A stretch of 24,693 bases of DNA from Planctomycetota bacterium (GTDB lineage: Bacteria > Planctomycetota > Planctomycetia > Pirellulales > Pirellulaceae): NCBI GenBank assembly GCA_026692885.1, contig JAPLNJ010000343.1, forward strand, positions 1 to 24,693. Direction: 5' to 3'. Shown piece after piece: positions 1 through 7,830 of the stretch. Under the pieces are notes generated by a model, which ran no database searches, had not been told where the DNA came from, and saw nothing but the letters and a program-made list of their open reading frames with translations. Numbering within the stretch: position 1 is the stretch's first letter; the number at the start of each line of letters is the position of its first letter. The translations under genes were made by a program, and so were the position numbers.

Positions 1-431
1 TCAGGGCTAGTGTTCTCTATTCTCTCCTAACCCAGGGCGACGCTACGCGGCGAACGCCGCTCCGCTCCGCTCTGGGCTGCTATGTGGCTGCCCCTTTGGG
101 GCGAAAACCTGTGGCTCACGATCAGCCCGTTGTCTCGAACTGTCATGTGCGCCCCTGCCGGGCAAGCAGCGAAACAGGCTCTCGCCCTTGCCATCGTGCC
201 AATTTCCCATGTCAACCCCAACTTTCCGTCTGAGCGGACTGAAGTCCGCTCTACCACGAAACTGCGGAGTTGCTTCCTTACCGCCGCTCCGCGGAAAAAA
301 AAGCGGGTCCCCGCGCAGCACACGGGAACCCGAATCACTAGCCGACAGTTACCGCCGCAGAAGAAAAGCACAAAGCCAAGGCCGTCTTGGGGAGACCCAA
401 CCAGCTGAGCTCTCGCTTTCCCCGAGGCAGA
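1..431. other. Stretch without a supportable gene
   Basis: No coding region here is convincing. The open frames on both strands lack recognisable domains, have no good ribosome binding site and overlap one another. The stretch holds short palindromic pieces, for example a perfect 8-base stem at 233-240/243-250 (agcggact, loop ga, agtccgct). This resembles small repeats I recall from planctomycete intergenic DNA. It lies downstream of the minus-strand cytochrome gene, so part of it may be that gene's 3' untranslated region. Confidence 0.5.
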
Positions 432-1064
432 CTAGTTCGCGGGCTTCGGTGCCCACGCGGGCTTCGCCGCCGCCGCGGGCTTCGGCTGCATTTCCTTGGG
501 CGTCGGGGAATCCTTGTGGCCCTGAACTAGGTGGCATTCGACGCACACGTTCTTGGGTAGGACAAGCCAGGTGGAGCCCCGGACTTCCTTGTCTTGCTCC
601 GGCGTGAGCGTCTTCACTTTGGCATACTTCTGCGAGATCTTCTCGTGGATGCTGCCCGGTCCGTGGCACTGCTCGCAACCCGTGCCGGCCAACTGCGGCG
701 TGGCGGCTAGGCTCGTGAAGCCCGTCGGTTCGCCATAACCTGTGGTGTGGCACTTGATGCACTTCTCGTCCTTCTGATACTTGGCTGTCAGCACGTCAAA
801 GGCGGCCGCGTGCTTCGACTTCTTCCACTTCATGTACTGGTCGAAGTGGCAGGATGCACACGCTTTGATCCCGGTGTAGGTCTGGTCAGCGGGTGGCGGA
901 TTCTCCAAGGTAGCATGCCACTTATTCTTCGTGTCCTTCGCGTCAGCCGCGGGCACGGCCTGAGCGGTACGCGCTGTACCGATGAACACCAGTACGGCGG
1001 CCAGCAGACACAAAGTCCCCACTCGACGTGTTTGCCCCAACACACTCCCGATCACTGTTCGCAT
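432..1064 (-). CDS. Secreted tetraheme cytochrome c (cytochrome c554-like)
   Basis: This encodes a protein of about 210 residues with a signal peptide (hydrophobic stretch around residues 18-32, then an Ala-rich cleavage region). It has four c-type heme motifs: CASCH (69-73), CIKCH (102-106), CEQCH (130-134) and CVECH (174-178). The stretch KWKKSKHAAAF after the first heme fits the distal-histidine segment of cytochrome c554/multiheme families. Such proteins carry electrons outside the cytoplasmic membrane. The C-terminus is a low-complexity Ala/Pro/Lys tail. I chose ATG 1064 because AAGGGGAGA lies just upstream and the signal peptide begins there; the frame stays open further upstream to 1226 without a better start. 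The gene stands alone and diverges from the LptD-type gene. The family call is firm, but the redox partner is unknown. Confidence 0.88.
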   Translation of the reverse strand: MRTVIGSVLGQTRRVGTLCLLAAVLVFIGTARTAQAVPAADAKDTKNKWHATLENPPPADQTYTGIKACASCHFDQYMKWKKSKHAAAFDVLTAKYQKDEKCIKCHTTGYGEPTGFTSLAATPQLAGTGCEQCHGPGSIHEKISQKYAKVKTLTPEQDKEVRGSTWLVLPKNVCVECHLVQGHKDSPTPKEMQPKPAAAAKPAWAPKPAN

Positions 1065-1227
1065 CTGTCGTTCTCCCCTTCGCGTTGTCGTTGTGCAGAA
1101 CCCGCAAGCCTCTCCATCTGCCAGTTGGGCCAGACGTTTATAGCCCGAACTGTGTCGCTCCGTCCCGACCTCCAAAAGGTGATTCCGGTCACCAGAGCAC
1201 GACAAGAGGTTGTCTATGTGGCACAAA

Positions 1228-1249
1228 GTCTAGCGAAGCTTCGCCAGAC
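1228..1249. repeat. Short near-perfect palindrome
   Basis: The arms gtctagcgaag and cttcgccagac pair over 11 bases with one mismatch and no loop. The core gcgaagcttcgc is a perfect 12-base palindrome. It lies about 165 bases upstream of the cytochrome start in the divergent gap, so it could be a dimeric regulator site or just another interspersed palindrome. The sequence does not decide between these. Confidence 0.4.
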
Positions 1250-1395
1250 AATCAACGGTTCTGAATTGGTTTATTTGTTGAGCCGTTCTGGGTCGAATTA
1301 TCGATTGACAGAAAGTCAAGCGGAGTGATTTCCTGGGGCGTCGCTGCGGCCTTGATCGGAACGTTGCGAACTGCTGTCGTTGCTGGCAACAATTT

Positions 1396-1475
1396 GGGTG
1401 GCTGGTGGCTGAGCCCAAGCGAAGCCCCAGTCCACGGTTGCTGGGGCTTCGCTTAGGCTCAGCCACCAGCCACCC
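1396..1475. repeat. Long hairpin repeat, 35-base arms
   Basis: The left arm 1396-1430 and right arm 1441-1475 are reverse complements with a single mismatch (C1416 against the A of the other arm), around the 10-base loop 1431-1440. The arm contains ggtggctgagcc and aagcgaagcccc. I recall this sequence as an abundant interspersed palindrome in Pirellula-like genomes; no search was possible. It sits in the roughly 830-base gap between the cytochrome and LptD-type genes. Confidence 0.85.
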
Positions 1476-1521
1476 TGCTGCTAGTGCGTCGTCAAGGCTT
1501 AATCTTGGGGTGACCGATGCG

Positions 1522-1587
1522 GTGGCGTAAGCATCCAGCTTGCGTTTGACGCGATGAATCGTAAGGCAAGCAGGATGCTTACCCCAC
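1522..1587. repeat. Imperfect palindromic repeat, 23-base arms
   Basis: The arms 1522-1544 (gtggcgtaagcatccagctt...) and 1565-1587 (ggcaagcaggatgcttaccc...) pair over 23 bases with about four mismatches around a 20-base loop. It has the same architecture as the other intergenic palindromes but a different sequence family. Apart from this repeat, the previous hairpin and the 1228-1249 palindrome, the gap 1065-1900 shows nothing I can support. A TTG-initiated extension of the LptD-type frame back to 1667 is possible but unlikely. Confidence 0.7.
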
Positions 1588-1900
1588 TTTTCTTTCTCTC
1601 CCGGGCAAGTGCGCAACACGTGTTTGAGTAACCACTTGCCGCCACCCATCCAACTCGATTTCCACCTTGCTCCAGAGTTGCGAGACACCTATAATCCGGC
1701 CTTCGCCGTGGGTGTCTCTTGTCCGTAACGGCGAAATTCCTTTCCACGCTGCTGGGTTCGATCACGACGGAACGGATCCAACCGCAACGAATGCTGGTCA
1801 CGGATTTGGCAAGGATGCCACGAATCTGAAGCCTCTGCGAAAGCCAACTCAAACGTGCACGACAGGTGCGCCGTTCGCGCCGCGCGCGGCTCGGGTCGCG

Positions 1901-4900
1901 GTGCGCTGGTTGGTGTTGGCGGCGGCGTGGTGGAGCGTCTGCTCCGTAGCCGCCTCCGACATCGCCGGCCCGGCGCCACGGCCGAGTGCCCGGATCGTCG
2001 TGCGCGCGGACCAGGCCAACCGTTGGCAAGAGGGAGTTGGCGAAGTCTGGGTGCTGCGGGGCCAATGTGAAGTCGTCCAAGGCAGCGTCACCGCCTGGGG
2101 CCGCGAGGCCGTGTTGTGGGTCACCCGCGGCGAAGCCTTCAGCGGCCAGGACAGCCAGATCATCGCCTACTTCGAGGGCGACGTCTCCGTAGACTACCGC
2201 CCTGAGACCGGGCTCCGTCAGGCTGGAAAGCCAGACCTACGTGACGAGGGCGACGTCTCGGTGGACTACCGCCCTGAGGCCGGGCCGCACTCGCCGACCG
2301 GCGTGCGGACCCAGTCGATCCGAGATCAGCACTGGCTGGGACGATTCTCCACCTCGACCGAACTCGAGATCCAGGCCCCCGTGACCGGCTTCCCACCCAA
2401 GGTCCGACCGGCAATTCTGCAACGCGGCTTGGCAGCGCGTGACGCAGACGGCGCCAGCTCGGTGCGGCCGGCCCAGTTCTCGACCGCCCTGCCCGGCTAC
2501 TTGCCCGAACGGCCGAGTGTACCGGCGGGTCCGCCAGCTTGGTCCCCGCCGAGCTCGTTCCCGCAACTAGCTCCTCGTACGACCATCGCTCCCGGCGCGC
2601 TGTCCGGGCCGGGGCTGGAGTACCTGCCGCCGCCAGCGTCGCCTCTGCCGACAGCACCCACCGCACGGAGGATCGTCCTGCGTTCTCGCAGCAACGTCCG
2701 CATGCAGGGCAAAGTGTTTCCCAGCGCCGACGGCCAGGAAACGATCGCCGTGATCACCTCTGGCGTGAATGTGGTCGTCGACGGGATCCAGAATCTACGC
2801 GGCTTGGCCACCGACAAAATTGACATCGAAACAGATCGCATCGTGATCTGGACCTCGCGTCTGGACGCCCTGGATCTCAGCGGGCAGTCGTCGGGCGCGA
2901 AGCTGCAGACGAAAGATACGCCGCTGGAGTTCTACCTGGAGGGCAACATCGTCTTTCGCGAAGGCGATCGGGTGATCTATGCCGAACGGATGTACTACAA
3001 CGTGCGCGGCCGCTATGGCATTGTGCTGAATGCCGAAATCCTCACGCCGGTGCCCAGTTACCAGGGCTTGGTGCGTCTCAAGGCCGATGTGCTGCAGCAG
3101 TTGAACGAATCCAACTTCCGGGCGTCGGGCGCCGCACTCACCTCCAGTCGCCTGGGCGTGCCGCGTTATTGGTTGCAGGCCCAGAACATCGAGTTCCGAG
3201 ACCTCCAGACCAACCACATCGATCCCTTCACCGGCCAAGTGGCCATCGATCCGGAGACCAAGGAAGCGGCCGTCGACCATCAATACCTGGCCACCAGCCG
3301 CAATAACTTCTTGTTCCTGGGTGGCGTGCCGGTGTTCTATTGGCCGGTTCTGGCGACGAACCTCCAAAAGCCCACGTACTTCGTCGACAGCGTGCGGCTC
3401 AAGAGCGACAGCGTGTTCGGCTTCCAGGCCCTCACCGATCTCGACATGCTTCAACTGCTGGGCATCCAGGATCCGCCCGAAGGCACGAAGTGGGACATTT
3501 CGCCGGACTATCTCAGCAAGCGGGGCTTCGCGCTGGGCACCCACGGCCGCTACGATCGGTCGGACTTCTTCAACATCCCGGGGCGCGTGCGGGGCACGTT
3601 CGACGCCTGGGGTATTCAGGACTACGCCAGCGGCGATGACTTGGGTGCGGACCGCCGCGACGTCCCGTTTGACGAGCACCTCCGGGGCCGTGTCCTGTGG
3701 GAGCACCGGCAATACCTGCCCAATCATTTCCAGTTCACCGCCGAGGTCGGCTGGCTCAGCGACCGGAATTTCCTGGAAGAGTATCACAAGACCGAATGGG
3801 ACGAGCACAAGGACGAGGTCAGCGGAGTCGAACTCAAGCAACTCCTCGACCAGCAGTCCTGGTCCATTTCGTCCGACGTGTGGCTGAATGGATTCGTCAC
3901 GCAGACCCAGTGGATCCCGCGACTCGATCATTTCCTGCTGGGCCAGTCCTTATTCGACCGGCTCACCTGGTCGGCCCATACGCACGTCGGCTACGCCCAA
4001 CTGTACACGGCGTCCTTGCCTCAGGCGGGAACCGAGCCGGCAAACGCCTCCTTGCCCTGGGAAACGGACTTGGCGGGCAACCGCTATACGAGCCGTTCCG
4101 GGGCAGTGGCCGCCACACGTCAGGAACTGGATCTGCCGCTGCAGTTGGGTCCGTTGAAGCTGACTCCGTACGTGCTGGGCGAGATCGCCTACTGGCAACA
4201 GGACCGAGACGAATTGGAACTGACGCGGGCCTACGGGCAGGCCGGCTTGCGGGCCAGCCTGCCGTTTTGGAAAGTCGACCCGAACATGCGCAGCGACCTG
4301 TTCAACTTGAACGGCCTGGCCCACAAGTTTTCGCTGGAGGCGAAGGGGTTCTACGCCGATGCCAATCAGGATTTCAACCGACTTCCCCTGTACGAGCCGC
4401 TGCAGGACGATGCGACGGAGCATTTCCAACGCCGGTTTATCCAGAATCTGTTCGGCGGCACGGTGCCGTTCGAGCTGATGAAGGGGAAGTACGACGATCG
4501 CTACTTCGCCCTCCGGTCCGGGATGCAAGACTGGGTCACCGCTCCCAGCACGGAGATCGCCAACACCTTGACGAGTATCCAACTGGCCTTACGGCAGAAG
4601 TGGCAGACCAAACGCGGCGCTCCGGGTCAGGAACATATCGTGGACTGGATCGTGTTCGATGTCGAAGGGACCATCTTCCCGTACAGCACCCGCGACAATT
4701 TCGGCCAAACGCTCGGCCTGCTGAACTACGACTTCCGGTGGCAAGTCGGCGATCGCTTTGCGTTGCTGTCCGATGGGTTCATGGATTTCTTCGAGGGCGG
4801 TTTGCAGACGTTCTCCCTGGGTGGCACGCTGAGCCGGCCCGATCACGGCAGTCTGTACCTCGGCGTGCGGACCATCCATGGACCGATCTCCAGCAATATC

Positions 4901-5170
4901 ATCTCGACGGCCGTCAACTATCGCATGAGCGAGAAATGGATCCTCAACGCGACCGCCTCTGTGGCCCTTGGTGACACCGGCAACGTGGGCGAGAGCATCA
5001 ATGTCATCCGCATCGGCGAGTCGATGTTGGTGCAACTGGGCATCTACGGCGATCAGAGCCGAGGCACCGTGGGGGCCAATTTCTCGATCGAGCCGCGATT
5101 CCTGGCGGGCGCGTTGGGACGCGTCGGCGGTGTCCCGATTACCCCGGCCGGTGCGCTGGGGCTGGAGTGA
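1901..5170 (+). CDS. lptD: LptD-type outer-membrane LPS assembly protein (OstA domains plus beta-barrel)
   Basis: This is a protein of about 1089 residues, against roughly 780 for E. coli LptD. With the chosen start, a signal peptide is followed by an OstA/LptA-like beta segment (about 29-107), a Pro-rich linker, a second OstA-like segment (about 257-390), the LptD-typical FLFLGGVPVFYWP segment near 469, and a C-terminal barrel with SDRNFLEEYHKTEWD and many alternating beta-strands. LptD inserts lipopolysaccharide into the outer leaflet. The start is uncertain because the N-terminal region has no in-frame ATG. The options are TTG 1667, GTG 1715 and GTG 1901, and the last directly precedes a good signal sequence (RWLVLAAAWWSVCSVAAS). 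The ribosome binding site is weak for all three. An in-frame repeat at 2174-2285 lengthens the first OstA segment. The HExxH peptidase gene follows 11 bases after the stop, so the two are probably co-transcribed. Confidence 0.85.
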   Translation: MRWLVLAAAWWSVCSVAASDIAGPAPRPSARIVVRADQANRWQEGVGEVWVLRGQCEVVQGSVTAWGREAVLWVTRGEAFSGQDSQIIAYFEGDVSVDYRPETGLRQAGKPDLRDEGDVSVDYRPEAGPHSPTGVRTQSIRDQHWLGRFSTSTELEIQAPVTGFPPKVRPAILQRGLAARDADGASSVRPAQFSTALPGYLPERPSVPAGPPAWSPPSSFPQLAPRTTIAPGALSGPGLEYLPPPASPLPTAPTARRIVLRSRSNVRMQGKVFPSADGQETIAVITSGVNVVVDGIQNLRGLATDKIDIETDRIVIWTSRLDALDLSGQSSGAKLQTKDTPLEFYLEGNIVFREGDRVIYAERMYYNVRGRYGIVLNAEILTPVPSYQGLVRLKADVLQQLNESNFRASGAALTSSRLGVPRYWLQAQNIEFRDLQTNHIDPFTGQVAIDPETKEAAVDHQYLATSRNNFLFLGGVPVFYWPVLATNLQKPTYFVDSVRLKSDSVFGFQALTDLDMLQLLGIQDPPEGTKWDISPDYLSKRGFALGTHGRYDRSDFFNIPGRVRGTFDAWGIQDYASGDDLGADRRDVPFDEHLRGRVLWEHRQYLPNHFQFTAEVGWLSDRNFLEEYHKTEWDEHKDEVSGVELKQLLDQQSWSISSDVWLNGFVTQTQWIPRLDHFLLGQSLFDRLTWSAHTHVGYAQLYTASLPQAGTEPANASLPWETDLAGNRYTSRSGAVAATRQELDLPLQLGPLKLTPYVLGEIAYWQQDRDELELTRAYGQAGLRASLPFWKVDPNMRSDLFNLNGLAHKFSLEAKGFYADANQDFNRLPLYEPLQDDATEHFQRRFIQNLFGGTVPFELMKGKYDDRYFALRSGMQDWVTAPSTEIANTLTSIQLALRQKWQTKRGAPGQEHIVDWIVFDVEGTIFPYSTRDNFGQTLGLLNYDFRWQVGDRFALLSDGFMDFFEGGLQTFSLGGTLSRPDHGSLYLGVRTIHGPISSNIISTAVNYRMSEKWILNATASVALGDTGNVGESINVIRIGESMLVQLGIYGDQSRGTVGANFSIEPRFLAGALGRVGGVPITPAGALGLE
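2174..2285 (+). repeat. In-frame 40-base direct repeat around a 32-base insert inside lptD
   Basis: Positions 2174-2213 and 2246-2285 are 40-base copies with three differences; each encodes EGDVSVDYRPE. Between them lie 32 bases (2214-2245) containing caggctggaaagccagacct, which I recall as the core of an abundant planctomycete intergenic repeat. The period is 72 bases (24 codons), so the reading frame is kept. The pattern suggests insertion of a repeat element together with duplication of the flanking target. Confidence 0.8.
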
Positions 5171-5181
5171 GGAGTCCTGTT

Positions 5182-5925
5182 ATGAAATTTGCCCTGGCTG
5201 CAGTTCTGCTCCTCTTGGTCGGGCTGGCCACCGCCATGTCAGCCGCCGAACCGACCCCGTCCGAGTCGGCGGTGGAGGCCAAGCCGTTTGCCCCGACGGA
5301 TCGCTACGAGGTTCGCGAGATCCGGGGCTGGCGGGTGTTGGTGTACCAAGATCTCTCGCGTCAGGATCCGGCGTTGTGCGAGCAGACGCTGGAACTGCTC
5401 AGCCATCATCTGTACGAGGTCACACGCAAGGTGCCGACCGACGCGCTGGCCAAGCTGCGGCAGATCACGATCTGGGTCGAAAGCGATGAACCGCATCACA
5501 AGTGCATGGCCTTCCATCCGGACGCTGGTTGGCTCCGGGAGCATGGCATGAATCCCGAGAAGGCCGGCTGCGTCGAGATCGCCCACGCCCGGAACTTCCT
5601 CAGTTGGACCCAGGAGCAGCCGGCGATGGTGCTCCACGAACTGGCCCACGGCTATCACCATCGCGTTCTGGAACGCGGCTTCGACAATCCCGAAGTCCTC
5701 GCGGCTTATCGCCATGCCCGCGACGCGAAGCTCTACGACTCCGTCCTGCGGCGCGGCAATCGGATGGAGCAAGCCTACGCGGCGACGAACCAGATGGAGT
5801 ACTTCGCGGAAACGACCGAGAGCTTCTTTGGTACGAACGATTTCTATCCGTTCGTCCACGTCGAGCTCCAGCGTCACGACCCGCAGATGTACGAATTGCT
5901 AAAGAAACTCTGGGGCGTGAAGTGA
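5182..5925 (+). CDS. Secreted HExxH zinc metallopeptidase
   Basis: This encodes 247 residues with an N-terminal signal peptide (KFALAAVLLLLVGLATAMSA). The zinc-binding motif HELAH is at 152-156 in the context MVLHELAHGYHH. It is followed by EYFAETTESFFGTNDFYPF near 206-224, where Glu206, Glu210 or Glu213 could be the third ligand. This arrangement is typical of gluzincin-like secreted peptidases of unknown substrate. I chose ATG 5182 because GAGGAG lies seven bases upstream and the signal peptide starts there; an in-frame TTG at 5167 would overlap the preceding stop. The gene follows the LptD-type gene by 11 bases, and its ribosome binding site overlaps that gene's end, suggesting coupled expression. 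The peptidase fold is well supported, but the substrate and precise family are not known to me. Confidence 0.85.
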   Translation: MKFALAAVLLLLVGLATAMSAAEPTPSESAVEAKPFAPTDRYEVREIRGWRVLVYQDLSRQDPALCEQTLELLSHHLYEVTRKVPTDALAKLRQITIWVESDEPHHKCMAFHPDAGWLREHGMNPEKAGCVEIAHARNFLSWTQEQPAMVLHELAHGYHHRVLERGFDNPEVLAAYRHARDAKLYDSVLRRGNRMEQAYAATNQMEYFAETTESFFGTNDFYPFVHVELQRHDPQMYELLKKLWGVK

Positions 5926-5944
5926 GCGGACGCGGCTCACGTAG

Positions 5945-5972
5945 GGTACATCAAGCGTAGCGCCGATGTACC
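5945..5972. terminator. Hairpin between convergent genes (possible bidirectional terminator)
   Basis: The arms ggtacatc (5945-5952) and gatgtacc (5965-5972) are perfect complements around a 12-base loop. It lies 20 bases after the metallopeptidase stop, in the 99-base gap facing the end of the minus-strand DUF1080 gene. There is no T-tract, so it may simply be an interspersed repeat (I recall the gtacatcaagcgtagcgcc type from planctomycetes) rather than an intrinsic terminator. Confidence 0.4.
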
Positions 5973-6024
5973 GGTTGATCGAGGATCTTGATAGTACTAA
6001 CTGAGGACTCCCACACTGGGTCCG

Positions 6025-6750
6025 TCATTCGCCGGCCTTATTTGCGGCGGCGATTTCCTCGGGCGTGAGCTTTCGCATTTCGATCTTGCGGACGGCGCCG
6101 CTGGTCTCCCAGGCGGCGAAGCCCAGCGGCTTGCTGGAGTCCGTTTCAATCCGCGTGCCGAGACGGCGGCCCTTGATTCCGACGTCAATGACTGGTTTGT
6201 CATCGGTCCAGGTCTGGATCCGCAGCTCGGTCACCCGGACGCGGAACTTGTACCACTTGTCGTTCTTGTACTCGTAGTACTTGCCCGTCTCGTTTTCCGA
6301 AGCGTCGGAGCCGTCGATGCTGGAAATGCCCGTCACGCTGCCGCCCCAGCCGCCGTTGACCAAGGTCACGTGCGTCTTGCCCACGGGAAACGTGGCGGCG
6401 GCGAAGAAGTCGTAGCCGCCGATGCGTTTGGCTTCGTATGTCAATTCGTAATCGGCCGTGGGCAAATCCTTACGCGTGCTGGTGATACCGGTCAACGACG
6501 CCCCGAAGGCCATCACGATGGCGCCGTCCTCGATCTTCACCTCGCCCTCGCCGCCGAAGGGCGTCTTCTTCCAACCGTCGAGGCTCTTGCCGTCGAACAA
6601 ACTGAGTTTCTGCGGCTCGCCGGCCGGCTTGTCCTTCTCGCCGGGTTGGTCGGCGCCCAGGGCGATGCCGAGCACGCCGCAGGCCATGATAGCCACCGCG
6701 CCGCGGTGAATCTGGGCAGCACGCAGTAGGGAATTGCGGGAAATGGTCAT
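6025..6750 (-). CDS. Secreted DUF1080 protein (3-keto-disaccharide hydrolase domain family)
   Basis: This encodes 241 residues with a signal peptide to about residue 33, then a single DUF1080 domain. That domain is a concanavalin-like beta-sandwich, with the typical opening LSLFDGKSLDGWKK, then DYELTYEAKRIGGYDFFAA and later KWYKFRVRVTELRIQTWTDD. Some members of the family hydrolyse 3-keto-glycosides, and planctomycetes carry many copies. ATG 6750 follows GAGAGGAGA with ordinary spacing. It is the last gene of the minus-strand run, 39 bases after the metallo-hydrolase gene. The domain assignment is strong; the substrate and whether it is an enzyme or a binding protein are open. Confidence 0.88.
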   Translation of the reverse strand: MTISRNSLLRAAQIHRGAVAIMACGVLGIALGADQPGEKDKPAGEPQKLSLFDGKSLDGWKKTPFGGEGEVKIEDGAIVMAFGASLTGITSTRKDLPTADYELTYEAKRIGGYDFFAAATFPVGKTHVTLVNGGWGGSVTGISSIDGSDASENETGKYYEYKNDKWYKFRVRVTELRIQTWTDDKPVIDVGIKGRRLGTRIETDSSKPLGFAAWETSGAVRKIEMRKLTPEEIAAANKAGE

Positions 6751-6789
6751 GCTGGTCTCCTCTCGCTTGAAATCATGTTAAAGTTGACG

Positions 6790-7590
6790 CTACTCAGGAA
6801 AGGTGAACGGGACGCCGTGCTCCAACTGGCGATAGCGATCTCCAATACCTTCGAACTTCAGATTGGTGTGGAGCAATTGCGGGGGCAGCGAGTTGTCTGG
6901 GAACAGATCGTAGTGACACGGAATGACGACCCGGACGTCCAGCAGCTTGGCCAGGCGGGCCGCCTCGGCGGGACCCATGTTGCGGAAGGCCGGGTTGATC
7001 ACGGTCGCCAGGATGTCCGGTTTGTGTGGACTGACGGAGGCGACCAGAATCTCGTGATAGGCCGTGTCTCCGGTGATGTAGACGGTCGGACCCTGCTCGA
7101 CGCCGATCAGGTAACCGACGTGCGTGAGATCGTCGCTGCCCAACGGAATCGCAAACGTCGCCCGAATCTGGAGATCACCCACGCGATGCACTTTATTGGG
7201 CCAGGTCAGGCTGATCTGGTCCGCTGGCACACCTAACGCTTGGAGCTTTTCCACCGTCTCGGCGGGGGCCAGATAGGGGCCGGTTCCGCCCGCCGCTCGG
7301 TAGCCGGCCAAGGTCTCCGGATCCAAATGATCGCCGTGGCTGTGGGTCATCGCATACAGGTCCACGCCAGCCAACTCGGCGGGCGGCAACGGCGGTGGCA
7401 CGAGCCGATCCAGGTTGAAGCCGAGTTGGTCGCCCAGGGCTTTGCAGGAGTTGGAGAGGTAGGGATCGACCACGACCAGCTTCCCGGCCGGACTCTTGAT
7501 CAAAAAGCCGATTTGCCCCAGCCACCACAACGTAAGCGAACCGGCCGGCACGCGCTCCGCTCGGAGTTGCTCCAGGGAAAGCGTTTTCAT
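6790..7590 (-). CDS. UlaG-like metallo-beta-lactamase-fold hydrolase
   Basis: This encodes about 266 residues without a signal peptide. The metal-binding motif HSHGDHLD is at 83-90. TGDTAYHE supplies the bridging Asp, and PCHYDLFPDN near the end fits the last ligand. The WLGQIGFLI opening and the overall length match the UlaG group of L-ascorbate-6-phosphate lactonases and related metal-dependent hydrolases. Three starts are adjacent (TTG 7596, ATG 7593, ATG 7590). I chose ATG 7590 because AAGGAG then sits six bases upstream. The gene is followed 39 bases later by the DUF1080 gene and preceded by a repeat island. Next to two dehydrogenases, a lactonase acting on a sugar lactone is plausible, but this is inferred from context. 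Confidence 0.85.
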   Translation of the reverse strand: MKTLSLEQLRAERVPAGSLTLWWLGQIGFLIKSPAGKLVVVDPYLSNSCKALGDQLGFNLDRLVPPPLPPAELAGVDLYAMTHSHGDHLDPETLAGYRAAGGTGPYLAPAETVEKLQALGVPADQISLTWPNKVHRVGDLQIRATFAIPLGSDDLTHVGYLIGVEQGPTVYITGDTAYHEILVASVSPHKPDILATVINPAFRNMGPAEAARLAKLLDVRVVIPCHYDLFPDNSLPPQLLHTNLKFEGIGDRYRQLEHGVPFTFPE

Positions 7591-7638
7591 CATCAACTCC
7601 TTGGAAACGTACCCAAAAAATAGCTTCGGCAGTTGCTT

Positions 7639-7762
7639 AGGATCGGCGCATCAATAAGTGTCGCAAACATAGTAGTCGTCACGCTCCGCCGTGACGACAT
7701 GTCATCACGGCGGAGCGTGATGACTACTTTGAAAACCCGACCGTTATTGATGCGCCGATCCT
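7639..7762. mobile_element. MITE-like element, complete copy (124 bases, 19-base terminal inverted repeats)
   Basis: The terminal inverted repeats aggatcggcgcatcaataa (7639-7657) and its exact complement (7744-7762) bound the element. Inside lies a long near-perfect palindrome (about 7672-7727) centred on gacatgtc, with arms containing gtcacgctccgccgtga. There is no coding capacity. The first 112 bases recur without gaps at 24582-24693, differing at about eight positions. The structure fits a non-autonomous element moved by a transposase encoded elsewhere. It lies upstream of the metallo-hydrolase gene, between it and the cupin gene. Confidence 0.8.
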
Positions 7763-7768
7763 TATCCG

Positions 7769-7811
7769 CCCCTCACCCCGACCCTCTCCCCGGAGTACCG
7801 GGGCGAGGGAG
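7769..7811. repeat. GC-rich palindromic repeat, family P (copy 1)
   Basis: The core arms ccctctccccgg (7782-7793) and ccggggcgaggg (7798-7809) pair with one mismatch around loop agta. The flanks read cctcaccccg and gagtcc. Related copies are at 9244-9281 and, reversed, at 24510-24557. It lies 20 bases past the cupin stop and could act as a 3' hairpin for that transcript, though no T-tract follows in that direction. Confidence 0.8.
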
Positions 7812-7830
7812 TCCTTTTTTCGGCTGTGCC

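Noticed and set aside
747..1328. A 193-codon plus-strand open frame opposite the cytochrome gene
   Set aside because: It is antisense to the four CxxCH motifs and extends into a palindromic gap; there are no domain features.
2795..3931. A 378-codon minus-strand open frame inside the LptD-type gene
   Set aside because: It is antisense to a well-supported barrel protein and its translation shows no family features or secretion signal.
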